NCBI GenBank assembly: GCA_949752795.1
Contig: OX457070.1
Location: forward strand, 26,498,588 to 26,562,587
Direction of reading: 5' to 3'
DNA length: 64,000 nucleotides
From: Hyperoodon ampullatus
Lineage: Eukaryota > Chordata > Mammalia > Artiodactyla > Ziphiidae
The number at the start of each line of letters is the position of its first letter. Positions within the stretch are counted from its first letter, which is position 1. Shown in pieces: positions 45,561 through 59,455 of the stretch. A program made the translations under genes and the position numbers. Below the pieces are notes generated by a model. The model searched no databases. It saw only the letters and a program-made list of their open reading frames with translations, and was not told where the DNA came from.

Positions 45561-47859
45561 GAAAACATGTTGGATTGTTGGTTATGATTGAGGGACTTCT
45601 GCAGATTATTCAAACATGGGAAGTTGTATCACGCTATTCTTGAAATGTGCAGGTGGCTGGTGCGGTGAGGCTGACTTTGGTTTCCAAATTTGAATTCACC
45701 TTTGTTTACAAATTTTAACAAATTTTAAACAAAGGGATAAGCACTGCAGGCTTTTTTTTTTTTTTTCCTAAAGAGCTTCCAACGAAGCTATAGACATTTT
45801 TCTCTTTGCCATCAAAGTTAGAAGCAAAATTTTATGGTTTATCATCTGAGAGAAGTGATAAATATTTCAAAACCATTTGGGATAGAATGGAGAAATTATG
45901 CCAAAAAGTAATCCCCAAGGATTTCAAAGTGGGAAAAATTGTTTTAAGAAAAAAAAGTTCATGGTAATTCAGGTAAGACGTTTCTGCTACTACATAAAAA
46001 AGTATAATAAATGTTTATTTCTAATAAATAGTAGTCATATTGCTAAATTTGTGTTTTTAAAAACCAGTAATAGCTGGTTAATAAAATGAAAGAAATTTCA
46101 GAAACACTATCTTGTGGAACAGTATATTAAATGAAGCTAAAAATGTGCAAGAATTTTCAGTGTGCCTGCCATGCCCGCCCTTCCATACACCCCTACTGTC
46201 CTGGGTGAACCACAGGCCCTCCTGCTGGCCACAGCTGGTTGGACTCAGGTGGTCACCATAAGCTTGCTCGTGACCTTGATTTGGAGCTGGGCTCAAACAA
46301 TGAGATTGTCTCTCAGGCATTTGAGTTAAGTGACTCAGAGGGAAGTGACACCTGGTAGTGGGCAGAGGGGCAGAGAGTACAGCAATCCAGAAGGTGGGGA
46401 CAGTGCCTGGAGCCCCTGAGGGCTGGGCCTCCGAGTGAGCCCAGGGTAGCAGCCCATGCAGAAAGGCCATCCTGGCTTCAGGCCGAGGGCCTGTTGTACT
46501 TAAGGTCAGGAGCACAGCCGTATTGTGGGACTGCTCCACCTGTGTCTGTCTCCTTTAGTCTTTGAGAGCACTCATTATGTTTTGTTATCTCGTGATAGAT
46601 ACTTCAGGAGAGGACTCTCGACCTCGTACTGGATCCCCTGGCAGGTGGCCTTGAGTATTGGTGGCATCAGTGGCAGGGAGGGGCCTAGAAGAAGACCTTG
46701 AGACAGACTTGAGAAGTCTCAGGAGCCTGGGGCTGAGGACAGGGGCTTGTTAATATAGACACTCATCCCCAGGAGAGCAGCCCCATATGAGCCCAGTGCC
46801 TCAGCCCCAGTGCTTCAAAGACATCAGCCATGTGGCCTCGTCCACTCTTAGTAGACCATGGGCCACCCAGCTAGCTGGTGTCCCTGTCCTCACACACCAT
46901 ACCCCTCAGTGCTTCTGCCTTCCACCTCCCATCAATGCGAACCCTGCTCAACTTTCAAGGCCTCTTCTAACCTCACTCCTCCCAGGCAGCCTTCCCCACC
47001 TTCCTTCCCCTAAATGGTGCCCTTTGGCGTCTTCAGGCCTCCACTCACGCTTGAATTTGTTAACTCAGGAAAGGCATGTGGCACAAACCCAGGACTCCCC
47101 GGGGCCATAGCATGAAAAGAACAAGGCAGCCACTGCCCTTGATTCCCACACCAGCCATTTAGGCCCTCCTCCACCCCCTTTTTGCTTCATCCCATGACCC
47201 GTCCCCCAACGAGAGAGGAGAGCCAGAAGACGTTCTTTTCTCCCACATCCACGTCTGGGTTTCCGGTCCTCCACCTCCCACGTCCAGGGGGCCTGCGGTT
47301 TCAGCTGTTCTCTTTCCTTCTGCCTCTGCAAAGGCACAGGATGCTTCTCCCAGGCTGCAGCGCATCCACTCACCTCCACCCAGCCCTAGGGACACCCCGT
47401 CTCTCCCTGATGCTGCAGCATCAGCCTGGGTCCACCCCCAGCACCCGGTAGCCAACCACACTTTAACGAGCACATTAGTGCTCAGGTGTGGCGAGCCCAC
47501 AACTCTCAGTAAGCTGGGGCGAGCCTCTCGTTATCCTAATGAGCTGGCTGGCAGCTCTTCTGGAGACCCCCTCTCTTTCTCAAGGGATCACAGACTTTGT
47601 CATCTCAGTTACACCACTGGGTCTGCATTGCCCTTCCCACCCTGCTGCCACCTGCAGCTCAGGTCTCAACATTGCTGCTCCCATTCCCCGTGGTCTGGGA
47701 GGGTGATTCCAGACCTTGACCTGTCTGATGTGCTCAGTGCTGACACTGTGGTTGGTGGAATTTCTGGTTGCTTAGACATGAACCACGAAAAAGGCCAGGA
47801 CATGCTAAGCCAAGCTTTCTCTTGCTGCAGTGGAAGCCCTATCTCACTGCTTTCAGTGC

Positions 47860-48200
47860 AATGTGCTCATCCTCCAGGAAGCCTCCCTGACTACTCTAAA
47901 CCTAACTCAGCCTGGATCTACCAGTTCTCTCCAGAGAAGTCTGAACCTCACAAATGATTCTGTAACACGTGTTCACCTTTTGCATCTCTGTAAGACCTTT
48001 ATAAATGTATAGAACGGTGTGATTATGCACTTTCCCAATATTCGACAGATATTTACTGATCACCCACTATGTGCCAAGCATTGTACTTGGTGCTGAGGAC
48101 AAAGCAGTGAGTGAAACAAAGCACAGTTGCCCTGTTATGGAGCTTAACTCATAGCATGTTGGGTGAAACAGAACAAGCAACCAGACACTGATGGTACAGT
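47860..48200 (+). repeat. L2-like fragments
   Basis: 'catcctccaggaagcctccc' and, further on, 'cactatgtgccaagcattgt' followed by 'acttggtgctgaggacaaag' are L2-type phrases. At least two pieces, with approximate edges. Confidence 0.55.
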
Positions 48201-48829
48201 GTGAGCCGTGTTGAGTGGGTGGTGGGAGGTGTTTTGGGAACAACATGGCAGTAGTACAATATCAAAGATGCCAACCATTTCTTGTTCCACCCAAACCCCG
48301 ATCTGAGGAAACTTTGGTCCAAACAATCATAGTCTGCACTGTGTGAGCCATACAACCCCAAAATGACGGAGACGCAACAAAACAGGCCCCTAGGCCAAGC
48401 TTAAGCAAGGAGTGGGATAGGCCAAGGGAGGCCGCCGGGGATGTGAAGAATCAGGAAGACTTAGTCACCCAGGAGAGGAGAGGGAGGGAGTTTCCTGGAG
48501 GTAAGAGTGTTTGTCACGGTGTAAGACCTCCAGGGGCCTTACAACTGCACTCACCGCAGCATGAGCAAAACAGTAGACATTTGATAGAAAAAACAGCAGA
48601 GCTGCATTTGCTTTGAACAGTATAAATCCTTCCTTCCCGTCTTCCTTCTTTCTTTCTCTCTCTTTCTCTGTTTATTCTCTCATTACATTTAATTCATATT
48701 GCCAAGGAAATGAATTTTCACTGTGGAATATTTTTAATATATTGTAAAGCAAAAAGTGCTACATAAAAATTCTTCAAAATTCCACCACTCAGATATCATT
48801 ATTGTAAAAATCTTACTGTTATTAATAGC

Positions 48830-49010
48830 TAATATTTATTGAGCTCTTTCTAGATACAAGGCCCTATCGTAAGAGTTTCCATGCATTATCCTCACGACAC
48901 TAGTAAATGAGTACTCTTTGTATCTCAACCTAGCAGATAGATGAGGAAACTGAGAGATAGTCTAAGTAGGAGACAAAACTGCGACATGAATCCAGGCAGT
49001 TGATAAGCAA
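48830..49010 (+). repeat. MIR SINE
   Basis: 'aatatttattgagctctttc', 'cattatcctcacgacactag' and 'agatgaggaaactgagagat' are in MIR order. Confidence 0.85.
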
Positions 49011-50039
49011 CTTGAATGATAAGCTGTGTTAAATTTTTGTTGTACATATTTATAGTCTTTTAAAAAAGATCATAATCAAATATGGACTCCTTTTCTGTTT
49101 CTTTTTACAAATATACTTTGAAGAAATTTCAAGTGACATATAGTCATACTTAATATACTTTATATAGATCAAGTCATATATTTGTGTTGGAGAAAGTAAA
49201 AAATACAGATGATTGTAACAAGGAAAACAAAAATCATTCATGATCCTCCCACCCGAAAGACTACTGTTTACATTTAGGATCTATCCTCCATTCCTGGAAT
49301 GAAGTTAGGATTAGGAACATAGCTGCAGCCTAAACCAGGCAACATCACCCAGGGAGCCTTTTAATGAGCTGGGAGGCCACGTGAGCATTCGGCAGTCGGG
49401 CACACACTGGAGGATGTGAATTATGTTGGAAACCCTGAAGAACACTTCTGTCTGATGCAGATGAGTATGTTACAGACCGTAAGGTTAAACGCTGCACAAA
49501 GTCTTTATAAACACCCTGGTGGCAGCGGAGAGGGAGCTGGGCCAGGGGTCAATAGAGCTGGACTCTCCTCCAGAGATGCACGAGCAGGAGAAGTCATTTC
49601 CTGTCTGAGCCTCAGTTTCCTCATCTGTACAATGAGCTGCTACGTTTCGAGGAATGAGTGAATGTCAGCAGAGTTTCATTTCTGGGTTATCTGCTGCGTT
49701 TTGGACGATTCCTGACATAGTTCCCACCCAGCTCTGGCACGAAAGAGAAGAGGGCCAGTATTATGAAAGAAGCTGGGGTCAGGGAACACCAAAGGCTTAA
49801 GGATGCCCGAAGGAGGGTGTGAGCTCTATTTTCCTGGAGGGCTGGGCCAGCCGAGCCGATTAGGGGCCCGGAGCAGCTGTGGGCAGAGGGAGGCTGCTGG
49901 GAGTGAGGGGATTCAAACGGCTCTTTCCCACCCTCTCCCCCACCAGCCTGCTCTGTGTAAAAATTCCAAACTCCCAATCAAACCCCCATCTCTTTTCTTC
50001 TTTCATTCACCTGCCCATCTTCCTCTCCTCTTCTCTCCT

Positions 50040-50200
50040 TTTCTATCCAAACTCATAATTAATCGCTCAAGGCAAAAGTAATGAATGTTAATTGGCCATC
50101 TGTAGGAAGACTAATTAAAATCTACCACGCTGGGGTTTCAAACATACCTATAGCAACGGAGTGAATCGGGAATGAGGCGAGGAGGGACTGAGGTAACAGC
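50040..50200. promoter_or_regulatory. Homeodomain-site cluster, candidate enhancer
   Basis: Three TAATTA-type sites occur within about 65 bases: taattaat at 50056-50063, ttaatt at 50088-50093 and ctaattaa at 50111-50118. No repeat is recognised here. These cores fit Gln50 homeodomains such as EMX, LHX and PAX-class factors. Confidence 0.35.
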
Positions 50201-50268
50201 TGAAAGACTGCAAAACACCATTGGGCTTAGGTGTGAGGGAACAACGCCAGAGAGGGGCTGAGATGCTG

Positions 50269-50325
50269 GAGAGAGAGAGAGAGGAGGGAGAGAAAGAAAG
50301 GGAGAGAGAGAGAGAGAGAGAGAGA
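50269..50325 (+). repeat. GA-rich microsatellite
   Basis: Interrupted GA run with GGAG and AAAG variants. Confidence 0.9.
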
Positions 50326-53300
50326 AACTTATTTGATTTATTCTTACCACTGCAGGACCTGGCATTTTGTTGCTTTCTGTTTTGTATTTAACAAACACAT
50401 TTATACATTTCCTTCTCGCTGGACGTGGCTTAAGGGGTGGCTGGAGTTTGTCAGCACACAGTTGTCCCTCAGTCACAGGCCCGAACACACCCCTTTATTC
50501 AAGTACATCTGCATTTGTCAAAATCACACACACACATGCTGGTTAAATCTCATGCACAGCTTTGCACAGGTTCAGGCTTGCAAGGTCATACCCTGTCTCA
50601 TGTATACACATGCACACCCAGTTATAAGCTGAGAGCAACCAGGGACATGTGGTTACACACAATCACACGTAATCTCGTCTGCACACTGCTGTATGCATAC
50701 GTGGTTTAAACATACAAACCAACTGTTATGCAAATATAAATGCAGGTGTGCACTCACAGTAGTTTACACTTATACTCAAATTCACACAATTGCCTTCTAG
50801 GTATGTGTAGACAGACACCCAGACCAACATTTGCATGCAAACACTGTTATCTGGCAAGTTTTACATCTAAACTTTTATACACAGGTATACACACAGTTAC
50901 ACAAATTCCCCCTCCTTGCATAAGCAGAGCCAAATATTCAAGCATCAATATAACCAATATTAATACTAAGGTGGCAAACAGGGACACACACGCATTTGGC
51001 TGGGGGCCAGGGCAGGCCCATGTGTGCTTCATATGTATCCATATGTGCATACAGAGACCCTGACCCCAGGAAAGAACACACCCTGCATGACGACCACTAA
51101 CCCTCCTGAGAACACAGGGCTGGAGCCACAGACGCAAGGGCTTAGGCCTCATGTCCTCTCTTGGAACGCCCTGCTCTGAGCAACACAGGCCTGCCTAGAA
51201 TGTCCCATCCAACCTTTGGGCAGAAAGGATGGTGGATCTGGGGAAAGAGGGAGAGATGACCTGGAGGTCATGATGGGCTTTGATGAGGCAGGTCACGGGT
51301 GAGGCTGCCAGCGGGTGGGATGGGTGGCAGGGCCTTTGGACTCCCCATATCTTGACAGGGTCAGTTCTGTGGGTCTGGGGAGGCTTCCACTAGTGGGCCT
51401 GGAACTGTGGGAAGAGCTTTGACCCAGGGGCTGGGTCCCTTTGACCAGGGTTCCTGTTTTCTTAGGCTGAAAAGGTTGCTCCCCTTTCTGAATAGTTTCT
51501 GAGGCCTCTTCCTCATTGCTGTAAAATCTCCTTACGATAAGTTTAGATGAAAGCAGGAGGGCGTGCAAACACAAAAAAGAACTTCCTGACATAGCGGGCC
51601 GAGGATGAAAACCTGGAAAGGCTCAGCAAAGAGAAGGGAGACAGAGCTCCACCCGGGGCTCCTTACCAGACAGGGGTAAGCATCCCTGGGCCTTATGCCC
51701 ACTCTCCCTGCTCAGGATCTGAGGTTCTCAGACCTCTGTAGCCCAGAGTCAGTGTCCAAGCACATCCCTGGGCCCAGCAGGGAAATCAGCTGCGAGAAGA
51801 GCCAGCCAGAGCAGGGCAATGGCCTCGGTGCTCGCAGAGGGAGCTGCATGCTGGATGCGTCCCCGGAGGTCAGGAGTCAGCCACAGAAGGAATCCCCAGC
51901 TATAATAAGAGGCTGCCAAGGATCCCTGAGATCCCAGGAGTAACAGACACACGGGAGGCCAGCACTCATCACCACCCCTGTGGGATCCAGGGAGCTTGGC
52001 TACTTTACATCCCCACCTGAAAAGTGAGGACACCCAGCTGCTCCGACTGCCCAGGGCTACGTGGCTGTAAGAGGCCAAATCAGGCCACAGACGCCAAGTC
52101 TGGTGCTGGGCCTCTGCCCGTGCAGGCCGGGAGGGAGTGGGCCTGCTTCCCTGGGTGTGGACTTCCTGGAGAGCCTCCGGGCCCTCGGGATCTCCGAAGG
52201 CCTCAGCATCCTCTGGGAGGAACAAGCGCACACACATGCACACTCTCTCACACTCACACACACAACCCTATGACAGCTTCTACATTTGGAGCTGACAGAT
52301 GTGCAAGGTAACAGCTCGGCACCGCCTGTGCAGCTGAGGCCCTGTGTCGGAGTGGGATTATTTCCAGCGAGGCTCAGGGCGGCTGTGTGAGCGCACGCCC
52401 GGGTGTGTGTGAGTGTGTGTGGCTTCTCTTGCTCTCTCTCCCTCTATCTAAATCTGTCTCACTATGTTTCAAATCTCTCTGTCTCTGTCTGTTTTCCTCC
52501 CCGTGTTTCTGCGTCTTTCTCTCACTGTCCTGTTCACTCTGCCTCCGTCTTTCACCCTCTCTGTGTGTCCTGGATGCTCCAGAGAGGAGACCTGCCTCCT
52601 CTCCGCTCCCTCACTTAGCCCGGTCCCTTTCCTGTCACACCCGGCAGGCCTCAAGGACAGACCCTTAGAGAAAGCCCACTTTGTTTCAGAGGACGATGCA
52701 GCTGTCCCTGCCCTGGGCTCACGGCTCCTGCCCAGGGGGATGGAGTGGTGGAATCTGGAGCCATCCCGAGGCTGAGAGAGCAGCTCCTCCCTCCCTGCCT
52801 TGGTCACGGTCTTCAGGCTTGGCCTTCTTCTCCTACTGAGCCAGCTTACCCTGCCATTCATCATTTATGTGCAGGCCTCTTTTGCTTCCCAAAGTTGTCT
52901 ATCTCCCTTGTTATTCCCAACTCCCAGCACAAGCTAAGCCTAGCCATGGCCCTGTGCTGATCCCAGATCTGGACTCACAATGACCCTGACCTTGGCCATA
53001 CGTTGCTCACTAGTTCTGACCTCAGACTAACCCCAACCCTTAAGCCTGACTCTGTCCCTTGAACTTCCCCTTCTTTGAGGGGCTGGCTCCTTTGATCTCT
53101 GCCAATACTACCTGGGTTTCCAAGGTTCACGGCTCACTTTTTAAATTAATTCATGACTTTTCACAGCTCACTTTGTAATGCTGTAGTGCAAGTGGGGACA
53201 TACCTAGATCCACTGAATTGGAGTCTGCGGTAAAGGAGAAACAATGGGAGAGCGATTTTTTTTTAACTCGCTGGGTGATTCTGACACAGGCCAGTCCTAC

Positions 53301-55924
53301 CTATGTCCACAATACATACATGCAGGCTTTCCTTTAGGAATTCCAAGGGGCAATCCAAGGGGGGCTTGAACCCCCACATGGGATGCCTGGGCTGGATGGG
53401 GGCTTGTCTGCAGGGACCTGACTCCCAGGCACCGGTCATTACACCCAAGCCCTTTCAAATGCTTTATTATACACCTGGCAGTGGGCCACTAGAGCACTGA
53501 CTTGCTCACTCTCTCATTCATTTTTCATCAAACACTCAACAAGGTCCCAGTGGATTAAGTCTGGGTAAGGTCCATGGGATACACACAGCCCCTTGAGCCT
53601 GAGACCTTGGATCCCCAGGGTCAAGCTGGGCCTTGGAAGCCCAGGGCCTGGCCAGAAAGACCTCTGCAGCAGCTGGACCAAGACCTGAACCAGAGTATGG
53701 GCCAGACAGACTCCTGTGCCCCAAGAGGAGGCACCAGGTCTGGAAAGTGGGAGCTAGGCCCCTCTCTTCCCTTGCCCTGGGGGTGGGGACGGGGGACATA
53801 GGCCTTGGGCTAAGAGACCACTAGACAGCTTGCAGGTCAGTCAGCTGAGGAATCATCTGAGCCCATGGAGTCAGCTGGGGGTGGGCCTGAGAGGTGGACC
53901 CCCCAAAGGAAAAAGGAAACTTCCATCTCCCTTCTTTTCCTGACCCCTTCCTGAAAATCAAAGGTCAGGGCTCTCCCAGCTCACACTAAGGACAGTTAGG
54001 GCTGAGGGGATGGGTGAAATGGGAGACAAAGGGGGTGCTAGGGGAGTCTTGCTGTGAATAACAATAATTTGGGTGGGGCTGGGGAGGTGGGCTTTACTTC
54101 AAAAGTCCCAGAGAACGTCCAGCATTAGCCCCGTCTCCCAGCACTGCAGGCAGAAGACCTTGGGATCGGGGCAGAGGCGCACGGACGGCTCATTCCCTCC
54201 TCTCTCCAGCCACGCTCTGACCCTCCCCATGCTGGTCCCAGAGGCTCAGAGTGAATCCTCAGCTAACGTCCCTGCAAGCTGCCTAGTGGCTTCAGGCCCA
54301 CTCCCCTTAGCTCCTCTACCCCAGATCACTGTGAGTTGCTCTGGGGGCCCCACCCCGGCGACTGGCAGTGCCCTCCGCCCACCTCCCTGTCACCACATAG
54401 GACCCCAGTGGTGAGGGCTGGGCACTGTGAGTGGGAATTACTGCACACACATCAGCACAGGGGGGCCGCGTTCCGTGGGGAGAGGCTGGGGGAGGGGAGG
54501 CCGGAAGGCAGTATCCCAGAGCCCAGCTCTGAGGTGAGACACAGAGAGAGCAGGGTCAGCACCGCCCCAGGGGGTTTTCCTGAGTGGTGAGGTAGGAGCA
54601 TCCCTGCACCTCCAGCCTCAGCTAAGTGAACTCAAGCACCAGCCTGCATTTTATTCAGGGGACAAAGGACAGGAATTGGGGGTGGGGAGGGAGCTTCTGA
54701 CCAGCCCAGTCCCAGCTGGTCATGCTCACAGACAGAGGTGCTGGAGCTCCCTGGGGTGGGCCTGGAATATTCCCCTCACTCTCCTGCTCCCACAGGCCAG
54801 CTGCTGGCCTCCAGCTCAGGGATATTAAACACAAAACCGAAAAACTACCAGCTCGTTCACGCCACAGACAAAGAAACCTTGTTTGTCTTTCAGCTAATCC
54901 AAGGCCCTGCACGGCAAGCAGCTGAGCTCTGGGCACGTGCAGGCATGTATTGTGTGTGTGTTCGTGTGCACTCCTGTGTGTGGTGGCCAAGGCCAGGCTT
55001 TGCACTCTGAGAACACTCATGGCTAGTCCCTGGAGGCTGGCAAGAAAGTCTCCCTGCCCCAGTGGTGCAGGACTTGGGGAGGCTGAGTCCAGGCTAAGGA
55101 GCAAGACCTGGACCAGAGCCCATGTGGCCAGAGCCCATGGATCACTTAGGAGGCCTGGGAAGCCTGCCGGGGAGTGATCCCAGCTCTTTCTGCCTCCTCA
55201 GCTCCCTGGGGGCCCCTGAGAGTCCAGAAGAGAGACAGGTCCAGGGTCTTTTCCAAGGCTCTTAAATCTCTGAGCTCAGAGAGGATATGTCAGGTGTGGG
55301 AGGGCCTCGCCACCTTGTGGGGACATGTGGTACTCCTCATGAAGTCCCTGCCTTACCTCCTCTGAAGTCCTGGCCAACCAGCCCTCTGGAGAGGGAGTCA
55401 ACCCCACGGGACATCAAGTAGGGTTGCGCTTACTTACACCGCCCTTACACTCCCATGGGAGCAAGGGCCAGGCGAGGAAATCTGTCCCACACCCACCCGA
55501 TAGAAGGGGTAGCCCAGGCTGCACAGCCTCACCTGCAGAGGCAAATCTGATGCCAGCAGATGCAGCCTGACCACACTTGAAGCACCTTAGAGAAAGGTTT
55601 GTAGGAAAGAATCTTAGAGCTCATCTGTTCTAGGGAAACTGAAGCCCAGAGATAAGGCCCTGCCCAAGACCCACAGTATCTCCGACACAGAGGGAAGTGG
55701 GGCTAAGGGTTCGACTCCAAGGCTCAAGCGTTTTCCTGAGGGTCTGGTGAATCCAGGACCAGCTGTCCACAGTGAACCCCAGTCCCACTGAGGCCCGGAT
55801 TAGAGGGGGCGCAGTGAGAGTTCTTGCCACAGGTCAGCAAAGGGGAGGGCATCTTGGCCATGTGGAGATGAGGCTATACAAATGGGGCTCCAGGATGATC
55901 TGGATCTTGATACTAAGAAGAAAT

Positions 55925-56110
55925 AAATTAGCATTTACAGGCACTTACTGCAATGCCAGCACTGTGCTAAACATTTACAAACATGAGGTCATTTAATACT
56001 CACAATGCCTCTTTGAGAGAGGCACCAATATAATCCACTTTTTTCAGATAAGGAAACTGAAGCAAGGGGAACAACTTGCCCAGGGTGGCAAAGCGGGGAC
56101 CTGAGAACAG
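55925..56110 (+). repeat. MIR SINE
   Basis: 'ccagcactgtgctaaacatt', 'gaggtcatttaatactcaca' and 'aacttgcccagggtggcaaa' are in MIR order. Confidence 0.85.
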
Positions 56111-57035
56111 TGATTTTGACTCCACTGAGGGCAAAGGCTCTGCTGGATGAAGAAAGAGCATGAGTTGCTCACTCCTAGGGAACCTAACAGGGCACTGCCA
56201 GCTCTGGCCCAGGGCCTGCCTCCAGAGATAGGCCCTGCCACTGGTTCTCCAGGAGGCATGGCCTTGGTGCGCCCTCTGCCGTGCGTGAGGAGGAACAGAG
56301 AGCTCTGTCCTGCTATCAGATACAGGGCTGAGTCCTGAGATGGCTGGCAAGGACCATGGTCTCTCCCCCCAAATAAGGAACAGGCACAATGGGCTGGCTG
56401 GCTGTAGACCACCACCACTGCGGAGCTCCCAGCCTGGCCTACATCTACTGATCTGCAGAAGGATGGGTTTGGTCGCACCCCTGGTTTCTCAGGGCTTCTC
56501 CCTCTTAGAATCTTGTCCACCTACCCCAAAGGCATGTTGGTCCTAAGCCCACCCCCCTGAGGACCAGGACCGTGGGCCAGATGGACGTTACCAGGAGGGC
56601 ACACGACAGGCCCCCTTAAGAGCTGGAATCCACTCAGAGCATTGCCATGTGGATAAAGGGCAGAATTGGGGATCCAAGCGAGCCAGGGAAAGTACCCTTC
56701 CCCAAGGGCTGGGGTAGTTGTGAGTCAAGCCCTGAATGCTGGATACTCTTTGAATAGGTCAAGGGTAAGGAAAGGGTAATAAAGACTGGGGTAAGAATAG
56801 GCAAAAGCATAAAGGAGGAACAGGTGTCTGGGCAAGTCACCTAGGCCAACTTTGTTTGAACTTGGGCTTGCTACTGAGTGGGGCTCAGTGAGAACAGGCA
56901 GATAGCCCCAAGACAACGCTGCAGGACATAAGGGAAGCACCCCAAGTTTGGATTAACTGCTTCAGGAACACCCCTTGGGTCCAGCAAAACAGGAACTTAG
57001 TCATGGGACCTGTATCAGAATAGAAAGCAGGCATT

Positions 57036-57090
57036 AATAAAGGACAATCCAAAAAAAATAAAATAAAATAAAATAAATAAAGGACAATCC
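57036..57090 (+). repeat. A-rich insertion flanked by 15-base direct repeats
   Basis: aataaaggacaatcc occurs at 57036-57050 and again at 57076-57090, with only an (AAAAT)n-type A-rich stretch of 25 bases between. The layout is that of a retroposon reduced to its tail, or a local duplication. It sits at the expected SPR cleavage region. Confidence 0.75.
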
Positions 57091-57726
57091 ATGTTTTATT
57101 TGTATCTGACTTTAACATGTACGTAAACTCTCGGGGCCCTTTCCCCCATCTGGTGGATACACGGTAGGTTCTGGAGGGAGGAAGCATCAGAATTAGGACA
57201 GAGTTCACCTGAAGGTCCTGCTACCCTGAGCAAGGAGCTTCCCTGTGGGCTGAGACTTGCGTTGTCCTCCCTTCCCTCCAGGCCATCTGTGAATCTACAT
57301 AGGCCCTCCTATTTGGCCCTAGCTCATCCCCTCTTCCCCATGGACTCTTCCCTCCTGCCATGGGCAGGAGACCCATCCTCCTTTTTTCAGTGTTTTAGCT
57401 TCTTGTACTGTTTTTCCTGTTTTACTGTTTTTTAGCTTCTTGTACTAAAATTCTATTCCTGGGGAGAGAGAACACCAACAGCCATAACTTGTCTCTCCTA
57501 AGCCTACTCCTAACTCAAGGTGGTCAATACAGACTCCTGAGAACTGGGAACCCCAGCCACCTGGCGCCCTCATAGCTGGCTGGATCTGAGGGCAGGACAG
57601 TAAGCATGAGTGCTTATCTGCATAAGGCAGGGTTGGCAGTACCACTGTGGCAGGATGTGGGGAGGCACGGGACTCCTGGGCATGCCTGAGAGGGGAAAGA
57701 AAGCCCTAAGAACCAAGGACATGGGC
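57075..57726 (-). other. SPR: SPR 3' untranslated region (inferred)
   Basis: This runs from the SPR stop to the first AATAAA on the gene strand, about 630 bases. It includes two copies of ttagcttcttgtact at about 57393-57408 and 57430-57446. The length is in keeping with the roughly 1.5 kb SPR mRNA of other mammals as I recall it. Confidence 0.6.
57095..57100 (-). terminator. SPR: Poly(A) signal AATAAA of SPR
   Basis: TTTATT on the + strand gives AATAAA on the gene strand about 630 bases after the stop codon. Cleavage would fall near 57075-57080, at the edge of the A-rich repeat. Confidence 0.65.
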
Positions 57727-58068
<342 letters not shown>

Positions 58069-58214
58069 TCAAATTCCAATGTCCACTGAACATGGTCCCT
58101 CTAGACCACCAAATCTACAGATTCACACTACCCTATCACCCCTTCCCCAAGCCCCAGCAGCCACATGCAGAGAGAGACACCGTCCCCGTGGGAGAAGAAG
58201 AGTGAAGTGAGCAC

Positions 58215-59455
58215 CCAACTTCCTTGGGGGCTCCCGAGTCAGCCTGCTCCAGCACCAGGCCAACTCCCATGGCCCTACGTGGCTCCCTGTGGGTTCCCAT
58301 GAACCCAGGCCTCCAGCTCATCCTGACACCCAGCTCCAGTGGTCCCAGCAGCCCCAGGCAGTTCCCAAAGCCCCAGGCAGCTCCTGGAACTCCAGGCTCC
58401 TAGAGGGCCCCTGAGAAGCCAGGCCCCTGATCCACTCCAGCACCAGCTGGCTCCCATGGCCTCAGGTGGTTCCCATGGCACCAGGCTCCCATGAACCCAG
58501 GCTTCTGGCACACCCCAGCACTAGCCAACTCCCGTGGCCCTACATGGCTCCTGTAGGTCACAGTGTCTGTGAACCTAGGCTTTAGGTGGGCACTCTCAAA
58601 CCAGACTCCCAGCTGGTCTAGTGCCAGGATGACTACTGTGGACCCAGGCTTTGTACCCACCCCAGCAACAGGCTGCCTTAGGACTCTAGTGGCAAAACTG
58701 CCATGGACATCACCAGATGGCTCACCCAGAATCACTAAAAGAGTTGACTGGTGAAGGGCTCTGCCTACTGAACTCAGTCTATAAAGACTGGAAGAGGTGT
58801 CTACTTCCTCAAATGTACAAACACCAACACCAGGCCACAAGGATCATGAATAATCAAGGAAACATGGCACCACTGAAGGAAACTAATACAACTCTGATGA
58901 CGGACCCTAAAGAAATGAGATGTATGAACTGCCTGACAAAGAATTCAGAATAATCCTCCTAAAGAAATTCTGTGAACTCTAAGAAAACACGGACAGACAC
59001 CTAAATGAAATTAGGAAAACAATGCATGAACAAAAAGAGAAGTTCAACAAAGAAACAGAAACCATTTGAAAAAAAACAAACCAAAATCTAGAGTTGAAGA
59101 ATACAATGACTGAACTGAAGAATTTGATAGAGATCAACAGCAGACTCAACCAAGCAGGAAAAATTAGTGAACTAGAAAACAGGGCATTTGAAATTACCTA
59201 GTCAGAGGAGCAAAAAGGAAAGAGAATGTAAAAGAGTGAAGAAAGACTACATGAACTAAGGATTACCATTAAAAGAAACAATCTATGTATTATGGAGTCC
59301 CAGAGAGAAAAAAGGAACAGAAAGCTTAAAGAAATAATAGTTGAGAACTTCCCAAATCTCTGAGAAGAGATTTGCACATCCAAGTTTATGAAGCTAATAT
59401 TTCAACCGCAAATTATCTTCTCCAAGACACCAGGACTAGATAGTTTCACTGGTAA
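58215..59455 (+). repeat. L1 5' UTR to early ORF2 relic
   Basis: From 58215 to about 58700 there are imperfect repeats of words such as 'ctcccatgaacccaggctt', which resemble the 5' UTR of old L1 elements. ORF1-like A-rich sequence follows ('aggaaaacaatgcatgaaca', 'gagttgaagaatacaatgac'), then a scrap of early ORF2 near 59430 ('ccaggactagatagtttcac'). All frames are broken. Confidence 0.65.

Larger units (their letters stand above)
44360..49250. other. Intergenic, mostly unique sequence
   Basis: AT-rich to 46.1 kb, then moderately GC-rich. It includes MIR pieces, L2 pieces near 47860-48200 and a candidate regulatory island at 45090-45560. No gene or processed pseudogene is recognised. Confidence 0.6.
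49251..57074. other. Intergenic sequence between SPR and EMX1
   Basis: Mostly unique GC-rich sequence with no gene recognised. It contains a MIR end near 49555-49650, homeodomain-site-rich DNA at 50040-50200, GA and CA/CT low-complexity tracts at 50269-50325, 50500-50960 and 52230-52600, and a MIR at 55925-56110. Open frames are short and lack domains. Confidence 0.6.

Noticed and set aside
46078..46539. 153-codon - strand frame
   Set aside because: No recognisable domain, no splice or promoter context; treated as chance.
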